Origin: Bacillus_BD sp963787345
GTDB lineage: Bacteria; Bacillota; Bacilli; Bacillales; Cytobacillaceae
Length of the DNA: 64,000 nt
Assembly: GCA_963787345.1 (NCBI GenBank)
Contig: CAWBCW010000011.1
Location: 434,001-498,000, forward strand
Reading direction: 5' to 3'
A program made the translations under genes and the position numbers. Positions within the stretch are counted from its first letter, which is position 1. Each line of letters starts with the position of its first letter. Positions 1 to 8,506 of this stretch are shown here, one piece after another. The notes under the pieces were generated by a model, which saw nothing but the letters and a program-made list of their open reading frames with translations, was not told the DNA's origin and did not search any database.

Positions 1-1615
1 AAAGAAATGGTGAAAGTGTATCCGTAATTTCATTTTTAATTTCTGACCACTGAGTAGTCTTACGTTCCATCACTCTATCTAAGTGTTTTGCGATTAGACT
101 TTGAGCATCATTAATTAAATCACTAGACTCTCTCATATAAACAAAACCACGTGAGATAATATCTGGCCCTGAGGCAATTTTGAATTCTTTCATATTGATA
201 CTGACAACAACGACGACAAGTCCTTCCTCAGATAAGATTCTGCGGTCGCGTAATACGATATTGCCGATATCACCTATCCCGCTTCCATCAATAAACACAT
301 TTCCAGAGGGGATTTTTCCAGCGACCTTGGCTTCATCTGGGCTAAGAGAAAGTACCTCGCCATTATCCATGATGAAACAATTCTCTTCCTTTACCCCACA
401 ATCAACAGCAAGCCTTGAATGAGTCACGAGCATACGATACTCACCATGGATCGGTAGAAAGAATTTTGGTTTTATTAATCGTAACATTAACTTTTGTTCT
501 TCTTGTCCGCCATGACCAGATGTATGAATATCATTTAATTTTCCATGGATAACGTCAGCGCCAGCTCGGAAAAGCATATTAATCGTTCGATTCACGCTTG
601 TCGTATTACCAGGGATCGGAGAAGATGAAAAGACAACTGTATCTCCTGGGATAATTTGAATTTGTCTGTGTGTTCCATTTGCAATTCTAGATAATGCAGC
701 CATCGGTTCACCTTGGCTTCCTGTACAAAGGATGGTTACCTTATTTGCCGGCAGTCGATTAACTTGTCCAGCATCAATAAAGGTATCCTTAGGTGCACGA
801 ATATATCCTAAATCTTGACCAATTTGAATGGCAGCTTCCATACTCCGGCCAAAGACAGCCACTTTTCGGTCATTTGCAACGGCCGCTTCAGTTACCTGCT
901 GTAATCGATGAATATTGGATGCGAATGTAGCAAAAATAACCCGTCCATCCACTTTTCTGAAAATATCATGGATTGTATCCCCAACACGTCTTTCAGACAT
1001 TGTAAAATCGGGGATTTCACTATTTGTACTATCCGAAAGGAGGCAAAGTACACCTTCTTTTCCAATCTCAGCCATTTTTGTCAAGTTTGCAGGTTCACCT
1101 ACAGGCGTAAAATCAAATTTAAAGTCACCCGTATGTACAACTTGTCCAGGTGGAGTTTTGACAACGATTCCATAAGAATCCGGTATGCTATGGGTTGTTC
1201 TAAAGAAGGAAACGGATGTTTTTCTGAACTTGATCACATCTTCTTCTTTAATTTCAATAAGAGTAGTTTGTCTAAGGAGACCGTGTTCGTCCAATTTATT
1301 ACGAATTAATCCGAGTGCAAGCTTGCCTCCATAAATGGGAATATTCACTTGTCGCAGCAGATAAGGGATGCCCCCTATATGGTCTTCATGGCCATGGGTA
1401 ATAAAGAGTCCTTTAATTTTATCTTCATTTTTTACTAAATAAGTATAATCTGGAATCACATAATCGATTCCGAGCAGTTCATCTTCCGGAAATTTAATTC
1501 CGGCGTCGATGAGGATGATCTCATCTTGGAACTGGACTGCGTAAGTGTTTTTACCAATTTCTCCTAAACCACCTAAGGCAAAAACGGCAGTTTGATCATT
1601 TTTTACAAATTTCAT
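1..1615 (-). CDS. rnjA: Ribonuclease J1 (partial, C-terminus beyond window)
   Basis: Metallo-beta-lactamase/beta-CASP RNase with endonuclease and 5'-to-3' exonuclease activity, central to mRNA decay and rRNA maturation in Firmicutes. The protein reads MKFVKNDQTAVFALGGLGEIG from an ATG at 1615. The zinc-binding signature THGHEDHIGG lies at about residues 73-82 (His74, His76, Asp78, His79). 538 codons are present; the family is about 555 residues, so only a short C-terminal piece is missing past position 1. The start lies 3 bases after the rpoY stop, with a GGAG ribosome site inside the end of rpoY, so the two are co-transcribed and probably translationally coupled, as in B. subtilis (ykzG-rnjA). 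Confidence 0.96.
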   Translation of the reverse strand, partial: MKFVKNDQTAVFALGGLGEIGKNTYAVQFQDEIILIDAGIKFPEDELLGIDYVIPDYTYLVKNEDKIKGLFITHGHEDHIGGIPYLLRQVNIPIYGGKLALGLIRNKLDEHGLLRQTTLIEIKEEDVIKFRKTSVSFFRTTHSIPDSYGIVVKTPPGQVVHTGDFKFDFTPVGEPANLTKMAEIGKEGVLCLLSDSTNSEIPDFTMSERRVGDTIHDIFRKVDGRVIFATFASNIHRLQQVTEAAVANDRKVAVFGRSMEAAIQIGQDLGYIRAPKDTFIDAGQVNRLPANKVTILCTGSQGEPMAALSRIANGTHRQIQIIPGDTVVFSSSPIPGNTTSVNRTINMLFRAGADVIHGKLNDIHTSGHGGQEEQKLMLRLIKPKFFLPIHGEYRMLVTHSRLAVDCGVKEENCFIMDNGEVLSLSPDEAKVAGKIPSGNVFIDGSGIGDIGNIVLRDRRILSEEGLVVVVVSINMKEFKIASGPDIISRGFVYMRESSDLINDAQSLIAKHLDRVMERKTTQWSEIKNEITDTLSPFL

Positions 1616-1618
1616 ATT

Positions 1619-1828
1619 CTATATCTCCAATACTTTAAAATCTTCGTTTTGTTGTTCGTATTCTAAAAAGGCTCCGTCAATGGGTGTAATGAATTCAATA
1701 TTATAAGGATATTGAATTAACTTTTTACGGATATCTGGTAAAGACTCCCCTTCAATATATAATGTTTTTGTCATTTCACGAACAGGTACTTGGGTTTGTA
1801 ATTCCTGATAGAAAACCTTAAAAATCAC
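1619..1828 (-). CDS. rpoY: DNA-directed RNA polymerase epsilon subunit RpoY
   Basis: Small accessory subunit of Firmicutes RNA polymerase (formerly YkzG, DUF1447). The 69-residue length equals the family's usual size. It begins MIFKVFYQ and contains the conserved middle TKTLYIEGES. The start is GTG at 1828, preceded by a GAGGAG ribosome site 8 bases upstream. The gene sits directly ahead of rnjA, the standard arrangement in Bacillus. No nearby promoter is obvious on this strand, so transcription may come from upstream across the small reading frame at 1935-2006. Confidence 0.93.
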   Translation of the reverse strand: MIFKVFYQELQTQVPVREMTKTLYIEGESLPDIRKKLIQYPYNIEFITPIDGAFLEYEQQNEDFKVLEI

Positions 1829-1899
1829 TTTTGATCGCTCCTCATTGTATTTTATATTTAAAAAATAAAGTTTATCTATTTTTCATTAAGATAAGGAAG

Positions 1900-1925
1900 G
1901 AGCCCTTCTAAAGAGTGAAGGGCTC
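1900..1925 (-). other. Hairpin between small ORF and rpoY
   Basis: A perfect 9-bp stem (GAGCCCTTC / GAAGGGCTC) with an 8-base loop lies in the rpoY leader. On the minus strand it is followed by CTTCCTTATCTT, not a clean T-run, so it could be a weak terminator/attenuator for the upstream small reading frame or a processing or stability hairpin of the rpoY-rnjA mRNA. The role is inferred only from position. Confidence 0.45.
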
Positions 1926-1934
1926 AAAAAATAA

Positions 1935-2006
1935 TCAGGCAATTGATTTTTTTCGCAACATGTCATTCCACTGTTTTAAAAGCTTCTTTCTTAGCTTCTT
2001 TAACAT
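1935..2006 (-). CDS. Possible 23-residue basic peptide
   Basis: A short frame starting MLKKLRKKLLKQW and ending RKKSIA. The start ATG at 2006 has a strong AAGGAG ribosome site 9 bases upstream (2016-2021). The peptide is rich in Lys/Arg and Leu and could form an amphipathic helix with one Trp. It lies upstream of the rpoY-rnjA pair on the same strand, separated from rpoY by a hairpin. I do not recognise the family; it could be a leader peptide for rpoY-rnjA, a stand-alone small protein, or a chance frame. The good ribosome site is the main support. Confidence 0.4.
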   Translation of the reverse strand: MLKKLRKKLLKQWNDMLRKKSIA

Positions 2007-2266
2007 TGTGGTCATCTCCTTATTTTCTATTTTAATCATTCCTTGTTTAAAGTAAAGGGAATTCAAGATTTTATCGTCAATTAACAATCTTTTTACTTAT
2101 ATTATTTGTCATTATTACGGCAATTATTAAATATGTTTAGATAATTTGAATAAGGCGTAAAAAAATATGAAAATTGTCACGTAAATCAACCATTTACAAG
2201 GAGGTGATAGAAAAAAGGAGAGAGATTTAGATGGTTATCAACTGTCCCTTACTGTTATATTACTGG

Positions 2267-2815
2267 TTAAATTGCGATAGCATCTTCCGGCTTTTGCATT
2301 GGATTCTCTTTATTAATATGATCGTAAAACATAATTCCGTTTAAATGATCAATCTCATGCTGAAAACAGATAGCAGGAAGTCCCTTTAGTCTGACTTTTA
2401 TTTCTTTCCCTTCAGAATCAAAACCCTTCACAGTAATTCTTGCAAATCTCGGTACGTAACCCGGATATGGTTCATCTACTGATAGGCACCCCTCACCAGA
2501 AACTAAATAAGATTTTTCTACTGAATGACTCACTATTTTAGGGTTTATAAGAGCGTAGCTATGTAACTTTTCGTTTTCATCGGTTAGATGCACAGCAATC
2601 ATTCGTTTTGAAACATTAATTTGTGGTGCTGCTAAACCAATTCCTGAACGCAGTTCATACTTTGATGCAATCTCAGGATTTTGACTATTTTGGACGAATT
2701 CCATTAATTGGTGAAGAATTTTTTTATCCTCTTCAGAAGGCGGCAATGAAACTTCTGAAGCAACTTTTCTTAAGGTTGGATGTCCATCTCGTATAATATC
2801 ATCCATTGTTAACAT
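2267..2815 (-). CDS. def: Peptide deformylase (type II, Gram-positive)
   Basis: Removes the N-formyl group from nascent proteins in the cytoplasm; metal-dependent. All three signature motifs are present: GIGLAAPQ (residues 58-65), EGCLSV with the metal-ligand Cys110, and HEIDH (His153, Glu154, His157). The insertion between motifs 1 and 2 is that of Bacillus DefB, and the length of 182 residues fits. An in-frame GTG at 2827 would add four residues but overlaps the AAAGGAAG ribosome site; the ATG at 2815 has correct spacing and begins MLTMDDIIRDGHP as in relatives. It has its own promoter at 2856-2884. Confidence 0.95.
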   Translation of the reverse strand: MLTMDDIIRDGHPTLRKVASEVSLPPSEEDKKILHQLMEFVQNSQNPEIASKYELRSGIGLAAPQINVSKRMIAVHLTDENEKLHSYALINPKIVSHSVEKSYLVSGEGCLSVDEPYPGYVPRFARITVKGFDSEGKEIKVRLKGLPAICFQHEIDHLNGIMFYDHINKENPMQKPEDAIAI

Positions 2816-2855
2816 ATTAGGTAACACTTCCTTTAATTATAGATCACGTATTCCA

Positions 2856-2884
2856 ATTTTAACAAAAAGTAACTAAAAAGTTAA
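2856..2884 (-). promoter_or_regulatory. Sigma-A-type promoter of def
   Basis: Read on the minus strand: TTAACT, 17-base spacer, TAAAAT, with a TG one base ahead of the -10 (extended -10). The predicted transcript starts about 30 bases before the def start codon. Recognised by eye only. Confidence 0.6.
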
Positions 2885-3117
2885 TCTAAACTATTATTTA
2901 TTCCTTATTAATGAGAAATGTTTGCTTCCATTCGACAATTAACGAGGGAATCTTCACTTATAACTATAAAGAAAACTTAGCTTAAACTAAAGTCTTTTCT
3001 ATAACACATTTTAAAAATGTCATTTTTTGTAGTACAGATTATAGTCAGAATATATAACAGTTATTAAAATTTGTGAATAATTAGTGAATTTTTATTGAAA
3101 AATCCGAGGTAAAACCG

Positions 3118-3146
3118 TTGACTATGGCAATATTTATCGTTAATAT
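3118..3146 (+). promoter_or_regulatory. Sigma-A-type promoter of the pdh operon
   Basis: TTGACT, 17-base spacer, TAATAT, close to consensus. It lies about 175 bases before pdhA, leaving a leader of roughly 165 bases with no obvious terminator. The remainder of the 500-base gap between def and pdhA (2816-3320) is AT-rich; apart from this and the def promoter I see nothing in it. Confidence 0.7.
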
Positions 3147-3320
3147 ATACATGTAAACAAAAAGTGTTTCATATTTACACCAAAAGTAACTAGTACAGAA
3201 TAGAAAGAAAAAGAGAATTTATCTTAGGGTTTTGGTTTTGGTGTTATTTAATGCATTTTAGTTATATATTTTTGGATACTCTATAAATGAATATTTAAAT
3301 GAATTGAAAGGGTGATGGGT

Positions 3321-4436
3321 GTGTCATCTCAAATGAAAAATATATCAGTCGATGCACAAGTTCAAACAGAAGTCATTGCAGATCAATTTCAAATGCTGCA
3401 AATATTAAATGAAGAGGGTCAAGTTGTTAATGAAACAGCTATGCCTGAATTAAGTGATGAACAATTACAAGAATTGATGAGACGTATGGTTTATACAAGA
3501 ATTTTAGATCAACGTTCTATTTCTCTAAATAGACAAGGACGTTTAGGTTTCTATGCGCCAACAGCAGGGCAAGAAGCGTCCCAGTTGGCATCGCAATTTG
3601 CTCTTGAAAAAGAAGACTTTGTTCTGCCAGGATATCGTGATGTACCACAAATCGTATGGCATGGTCTTCCACTTTATCAAGCATTCTTATGGTCGAGAGG
3701 TCATTTCGAAGGCGGACAAATTCCTGAAGGTGTAAATGTATATATTCCACAAATCATTATTGGTGCCCAATTTGTTCAAGCTGCTGGTGTAGCACTTGGA
3801 TTACAAAAACGCGGAAAGAAGGCTGTTGCCATTACTTACACAGGTGATGGTGGAACTTCACAAGGGGATTTCTACGAAGGAATGAACTTTGCAGGTGCCT
3901 ATAAATCGCCAGCTATCTTTATTGTACAAAATAACCAATTTGCGATTTCAACACCGCGTGAAAAGCAAACAGCTGCGCCAACATTAGCTCAAAAGGCTGT
4001 TGCTGCTGGTATTCCAGGAATTTTAGTAGATGGAATGGATCCGCTGGCTGTTTATGCTGCAACACGTGAAGCACGCGTACGGGCAATTAATGGAGAGGGA
4101 CCTACATTAATCGAAACAATGACTTACCGTTATGGTCCACATACGATGGCAGGGGACGATCCGACTCGTTACCGTACGGCTGACCTTGATGATGAGTGGG
4201 AAAAGAAAGATCCGCTTGTTCGTTTCCGTAAGTTCTTAGAGGCAAAAGGATTATGGAGTGAAGAAAAGGAAAATGAAGTAATCGAACAAGCAAAGGAAGA
4301 AATTAAAGAAGCAATTAAGAAAGCGGATCAAGCTCCAAAACAAAAAGTAACTGATCTGATTAATTTTATGTTTGAAGAGTTACCGCAAAACTTAATAGAA
4401 CAAAAAGAAATATATTTAGCAAAGGAGTCGAAATAA
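3321..4436 (+). CDS. pdhA: Pyruvate dehydrogenase E1 component, alpha subunit
   Basis: Thiamine-diphosphate E1 alpha subunit of the pyruvate dehydrogenase complex; with PdhB it decarboxylates pyruvate and acetylates the E2 lipoyl group. Visible signatures are NRQGRLGFYAP, the ThDP-binding GDGGTSQGDFYEG followed by the QNN loop, and the phosphorylation-loop-like YGPHTMAGDDPTRYR. Three starts are possible (GTG 3312, ATG 3315, GTG 3321). The AAAGGG site is best spaced (8 bases) from GTG 3321, giving 371 residues, the usual Bacillus length. The N-terminal 30 residues are variable in the family. First gene of pdhABCD. Confidence 0.95.
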   Translation: MSSQMKNISVDAQVQTEVIADQFQMLQILNEEGQVVNETAMPELSDEQLQELMRRMVYTRILDQRSISLNRQGRLGFYAPTAGQEASQLASQFALEKEDFVLPGYRDVPQIVWHGLPLYQAFLWSRGHFEGGQIPEGVNVYIPQIIIGAQFVQAAGVALGLQKRGKKAVAITYTGDGGTSQGDFYEGMNFAGAYKSPAIFIVQNNQFAISTPREKQTAAPTLAQKAVAAGIPGILVDGMDPLAVYAATREARVRAINGEGPTLIETMTYRYGPHTMAGDDPTRYRTADLDDEWEKKDPLVRFRKFLEAKGLWSEEKENEVIEQAKEEIKEAIKKADQAPKQKVTDLINFMFEELPQNLIEQKEIYLAKESK

Positions 4437-4439
4437 GCC

Positions 4440-5417
4440 ATGGCGCAAATGACAATGATTCAGGCGATCACCGATGCGTTACGCGTAGAATTAAAGAACG
4501 ATCCAAATGTATTGATATTTGGTGAGGACGTGGGCGCTAACGGCGGCGTATTCCGTGCAACGGAAGGTTTACAAAAAGAATTTGGAGAAGATCGTGTATT
4601 TGATACACCACTCGCAGAATCAGGGATAGGCGGCTTAGCGTTTGGTCTAGGTTTACAGGGATTTCGTCCGGTTCCAGAGATTCAATTCTTTGGGTTTGTA
4701 TTTGAAGTATTTGATCAAATTGCTGGTCAAATGGCTCGTTTGCGCTATCGTACTGGCGGTAAATTTAATGCACCTGTAACGATTCGTTCTCCTTTTGGCG
4801 GAGGTGTACACACTCCAGATATGCATGCCGATAGTCTAGAAGGGCTGATGGCTCAGACTCCTGGTTTAAAAGTTGTGATTCCGTCAACTCCGTATGATGC
4901 AAAAGGGCTGTTAATTTCGGCTATTCGTGACAATGATCCAGTTGTATTCCTTGAACATATGAAATTATATCGTTCATTCCGTCAAGATGTACCTGAAGGA
5001 GATTATACTATTCCACTAGGAAAGGCAGACGTAAAACGTGAAGGTACAGATTTATCGATTATTACTTATGGAGCAATGGTTCATGATTCACTAAAAGCAG
5101 CCGAAGAACTTGAAAAAGAAGGTTTCTCTGTTGAAGTGATTGATTTACGCACAGTAAGTCCGCTTGATATAGAGACTATCATTGCATCTGTGGAAAAGAC
5201 TGGTCGTGCGATTGTCGTTCAAGAAGCACAAAAACAAGCAGGTGTTGCCGCTAATGTTGTAGCTGAAATCAATGATCGAGCGATTTTAAGTCTTGAGGCA
5301 CCTGTTTTACGTGTCACTGCTCCAGATACAATATTCGCATTCCCGCAAGCGGAGTCGGTTTGGCTGCCAAATCATAAAGACATTATTGAAACAGCTAAGA
5401 AAGTACTAACATTCTAA
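4440..5417 (+). CDS. pdhB: Pyruvate dehydrogenase E1 component, beta subunit
   Basis: Partner of PdhA in the alpha2-beta2 E1 heterotetramer. It has the family start MTMIQAITDALR, the ThDP-associated GEDVG motif, the FGGGVHTPDMHADS stretch and the C-terminal transketolase domain ending ETAKKVLTF. At 325 residues it is full length. The ATG follows the pdhA stop by 3 bases, with the AAAGGAG ribosome site inside the end of pdhA, indicating coupled translation. A 197-base gap with inverted repeats separates it from pdhC. Confidence 0.96.
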   Translation: MAQMTMIQAITDALRVELKNDPNVLIFGEDVGANGGVFRATEGLQKEFGEDRVFDTPLAESGIGGLAFGLGLQGFRPVPEIQFFGFVFEVFDQIAGQMARLRYRTGGKFNAPVTIRSPFGGGVHTPDMHADSLEGLMAQTPGLKVVIPSTPYDAKGLLISAIRDNDPVVFLEHMKLYRSFRQDVPEGDYTIPLGKADVKREGTDLSIITYGAMVHDSLKAAEELEKEGFSVEVIDLRTVSPLDIETIIASVEKTGRAIVVQEAQKQAGVAANVVAEINDRAILSLEAPVLRVTAPDTIFAFPQAESVWLPNHKDIIETAKKVLTF

Positions 5418-5514
5418 CCTTTTTTATTAATGAGATTAATTTAATAAGAAATTTGCCCTGCATATAGTTGATGCCTTTTTTACAAAATAAGAAGGTTAGT
5501 CGATAAGCAGGGCA
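5415..5514 (+). repeat. Nested inverted repeats in the pdhB-pdhC gap
   Basis: Two complementary pairs overlap in this region. TAACCTT (5415-5421, at the pdhB stop) pairs with AAGGTTA (5492-5498). TGCCCTGC (5454-5461) pairs with GCAGGGCA (5507-5514). The pairs interleave, so both cannot form in a simple nested fold at once; they could be mutually exclusive structures. The downstream T-content is low, so this is not a simple terminator. A role in tuning E1 versus E2/E3 expression is inference. Confidence 0.45.
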
Positions 5515-5614
5515 TAAATAGTGTAATTTGTTAAAATGAAATGGAAAATAGTGAAGGTTCCTTTCGTTGTAATATCAATTACATAGGAACAGACTAATGT
5601 AGGAGGGTAACTCA

Positions 5615-6893
5615 ATGTCATTTCAATTTAAGATGCCTGATATCGGTGAAGGAATTCATGAAGGTGAAATTGTAAAGTGGTTTGTAAAGCCGGGAGATAA
5701 GGTTCAAGAAGATGATGTTTTATGTGAGATTCAAAATGATAAAGCTGTAGTCGAAATTCCATCTCCAGTTGAGGGTACGGTAGAAGAAGTATTAGTTGGA
5801 GAAGGTACAGTGGCGACAGTTGGACAAGTGTTAATTAAATTCGATGCACCAGGATATGAGGATTTAGTATTCAAAGGTGGCGAAGATGAAGAGTCAGCGC
5901 CTGAAGAGGTACCAGCAGAGACAAAAGCAGAAGCACTCTGCAAATGCTGCATCAGCTGAAGTCGATCCAAATCGTCGTGTGATTGCGATGCCTTCAGTAC
6001 GTAAATATGCACGTGAAAAAGGTGTTGATATTCGTCAGGTGGCTGGTTCTGGAGACAATGGACGCGTAATGAAAAGTGATATTGATGCATTCTCAAGTGG
6101 TGGAGCGCCAGTTGTACAAGAAGCTCCTCAAGCTGTGACGGAAGCTGTTGAAACACCAAAAACAGCACCAACACCAATTCCAGAAGGTCAATATCCTGAA
6201 ACACGCGAAAAATTGAGCAATATTCGTAAAGTAATTGCTAAGGCAATGGTTCATTCTAAACACACTGCACCGCATGTAACATTAATGGATGAGGTTGATG
6301 TAACAAAACTTGTTGCACATCGTAAGAAGTTTAAAGAAGTGGCAGCAAACAAAGGAATCAAATTAACGTTCCTTCCTTATGTTGTTAAAGCATTAACAAG
6401 TGCTTTACGTGAGTTCCCTGCACTTAATACATCACTAGATGATGCAACAGATGAAATTATTCATAAGCATTACTTTAATATTGGGATTGCTGCAGATACG
6501 GATAAAGGATTGTTAGTACCTGTTGTTAAAGATGCAGATCGTAAATCCATCTTTACTATTTCTAATGAGATTAATGAATTGGCTTCCAAGGCTCGTGACG
6601 GAAAATTAGCTCTAGATGAAATGAAAGGTGCTTCATGCACGATTTCTAATATTGGTTCAGCGGGTGGTCAATGGTTTACTCCAGTAATCAATCATCCGGA
6701 AGTTGCTATTCTTGGAATTGGTCGTATCGCAGAAAAGGCGATTGTTAAAGATGGTGAAATTGTTGCGGCTCCTGTTTTAGCATTATCTTTAAGTTTCGAT
6801 CATCGTATGATAGACGGAGCAACAGGACAAAACGCATTAAATCATATTAAACGTTTATTAAACGATCCTGAACTATTATTAATGGAGGCGTAA
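5615..6893 (+). CDS. pdhC: Pyruvate dehydrogenase E2 (dihydrolipoyl acetyltransferase), frameshifted here
   Basis: Acetyl-transfer core of the Pdh complex. The lipoyl domain occupies residues 1-80 with lipoylated Lys43 in NDKAVVEI. The peripheral-subunit-binding domain is seen as AMPSVRKYAREKGVD, and the catalytic domain ends with DHRMIDG. The frame breaks in the Ala/Glu-rich linker: the first frame (from 5615) reaches a stop at 5957-5959, while the rest is read in the +1 frame from about 5937. Removing one base near 5936 gives 425 residues, close to the family's 428. The break lies between domains; a one-base sequencing or assembly error is the simplest explanation. The start ATG has a GGAGGG site. 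Confidence 0.9.
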
Positions 6894-6896
6894 GCA

Positions 6897-8309
6897 ATGG
6901 TTGTAGGAGATTTTCCGATTGATACAGATACAATCGTTATTGGTGCGGGTCCTGGTGGATATGTTGCGGCGATTCGTGCTGCTCAATTAGGACAAAAAGT
7001 AACGATTGTTGAAAAAGAATATATTGGCGGTGTTTGCTTAAACGTAGGGTGTATTCCTTCAAAAGCGCTAATTTCGACTGGACATCGTTATGAAACAGCA
7101 AAGCATTCTGAAAAATTTGGAATTAGTGCTGAAAATGTAACACTTGATTTTTCAAAGGTACAAGAGTTTAAAGAGAGTGTTGTTAATAAATTAACTGGCG
7201 GCGTAGAAGGTTTATTAAAAGGAAATAAAGTTGATATTGTTCGGGGAGAAGCATTCTTTGTTGATAGCAATTCTTTAAAAGTGATGACAGAATCCTCTTC
7301 TCAAACGTATAATTTTAAAAATGCCATAATTGCAACGGGGTCACGTCCGATTGAATTGCCTACATTTAAATATTCAAAACGAGTGTTAAGTTCAACAGGT
7401 GCTCTTAATTTACAAGAAGTTCCAAATAAAATTGTTGTTATTGGCGGCGGTGTAATTGGTGTTGAACTTGGAACAGCTTATGCAAACTTTGGTTCTCAAG
7501 TAACCATTTTAGAAGGTGCAAATGACATTCTAAGCGTAGGTTTTGAAAAACAAATGGCTGCACTTGTCAAACGTTCCTTGAAGGCAAAAGGTGCAGAAAT
7601 TTATACAAAAGCATTAGCTAAAGGTGTAGAAGAAACTGAAAATGGCGTAGTTGTAACTGCTGAAATTAAAGGTGAAGAAAAGAAATTTGAAGCAGATTAC
7701 GTATTTGTCATGGTTGGCCGTCGTCCAAACACAGATGAGATGGGGTTAGAGCAAGCTGGAGTACAAATGACTGAGCGTGGCATTATTGAAATTGATAAGC
7801 AATGCCGTACAAATGTCAGCAATATCTATGCAATAGGGGATGTTGCTCCGGGGCCGCAATTAGCACATAAAGCATCATATGAAGCAAAAATTGCTGCGGA
7901 GGCTATTGCGGGACATTCATCTGAAATTGATTATATCGGAATGCCAGCTGTCGTTTTCTCCGATCCGGAGCTTGCAGCAGTTGGTTATTCAGAAGCAGAC
8001 GCTAAAAATGAAGGAATTGAAGTGGTAGCTTCTAAATTCCCATACGGTGGTAATGGTCGTGCGTTATCTCTTGATAGTGCAGATGGATACGTTAAATTAG
8101 TCACTCGAAAAGAAGATGGTGTAGTGATTGGCGGACAAATCGCCGGCGCCAATGCATCTGACATTATTTCGGAGATTGGACTGGCGGTTGAAGCTGGAAT
8201 GACTGCAGAGGATATCGCATTAACGATTCATGCTCACCCAACTCTTGGGGAAATGACAATGGAAGCTGCAGAAGTAGCAATTGGATCGCCAATTCACATT
8301 TTAAAATAA
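6897..8309 (+). CDS. pdhD: Dihydrolipoamide dehydrogenase (Pdh E3)
   Basis: FAD-dependent disulfide oxidoreductase that reoxidises the dihydrolipoyl group of E2 with NAD+. The N-terminal FAD motif is GAGPGGY. The redox-active disulfide is in GGVCLNVGCIPSK (Cys47, Cys52). The NAD-binding GGGVIGVELG and the C-terminal active-site HAHPTLGE are present. At 470 residues it is full length. It follows pdhC by 3 bases, with the GGAGGCG ribosome site inside the pdhC end, and closes the operon with a strong terminator. Confidence 0.97.
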   Translation: MVVGDFPIDTDTIVIGAGPGGYVAAIRAAQLGQKVTIVEKEYIGGVCLNVGCIPSKALISTGHRYETAKHSEKFGISAENVTLDFSKVQEFKESVVNKLTGGVEGLLKGNKVDIVRGEAFFVDSNSLKVMTESSSQTYNFKNAIIATGSRPIELPTFKYSKRVLSSTGALNLQEVPNKIVVIGGGVIGVELGTAYANFGSQVTILEGANDILSVGFEKQMAALVKRSLKAKGAEIYTKALAKGVEETENGVVVTAEIKGEEKKFEADYVFVMVGRRPNTDEMGLEQAGVQMTERGIIEIDKQCRTNVSNIYAIGDVAPGPQLAHKASYEAKIAAEAIAGHSSEIDYIGMPAVVFSDPELAAVGYSEADAKNEGIEVVASKFPYGGNGRALSLDSADGYVKLVTRKEDGVVIGGQIAGANASDIISEIGLAVEAGMTAEDIALTIHAHPTLGEMTMEAAEVAIGSPIHILK

Positions 8310-8319
8310 AAAAGCTATA

Positions 8320-8363
8320 AAAAGCTGCCTAATATTCATTTTGAATACGGCAGCTTTTTTTAT
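8320..8363 (+). terminator. Rho-independent terminator of the pdh operon
   Basis: Stem AAAAGCTGCC / GGCAGCTTTT with a 19-base loop and a run of T, beginning 11 bases after the pdhD stop. Confidence 0.88.
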
Positions 8364-8506
8364 TTTAGTTTTGATCATGTACCCTCATCAAATAAAATCA
8401 GAAAAAATATAACTTATTTATTAAATATCCACACAAATGAAAAATAAGTAAGGCCGCCTGTACATAAAATAAATATAGGAAAACTTTTGAATTTGGGTGA
8501 TCATTA

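Noticed and set aside
908..1309. 133-residue plus-strand frame
   Set aside because: It is antisense to rnjA and its composition follows the reverse of a conserved RNase J1; no ribosome site.
5925..5945. Programmed frameshifting in pdhC
   Set aside because: No slippery heptamer, no stimulatory structure and no internal Shine-Dalgarno; E2 in this family is never known to be made this way.
5731..6204. 157-residue minus-strand frame over pdhC
   Set aside because: Shadow of the pdhC coding sequence; low-complexity reverse reading of the linker region; no ribosome site.
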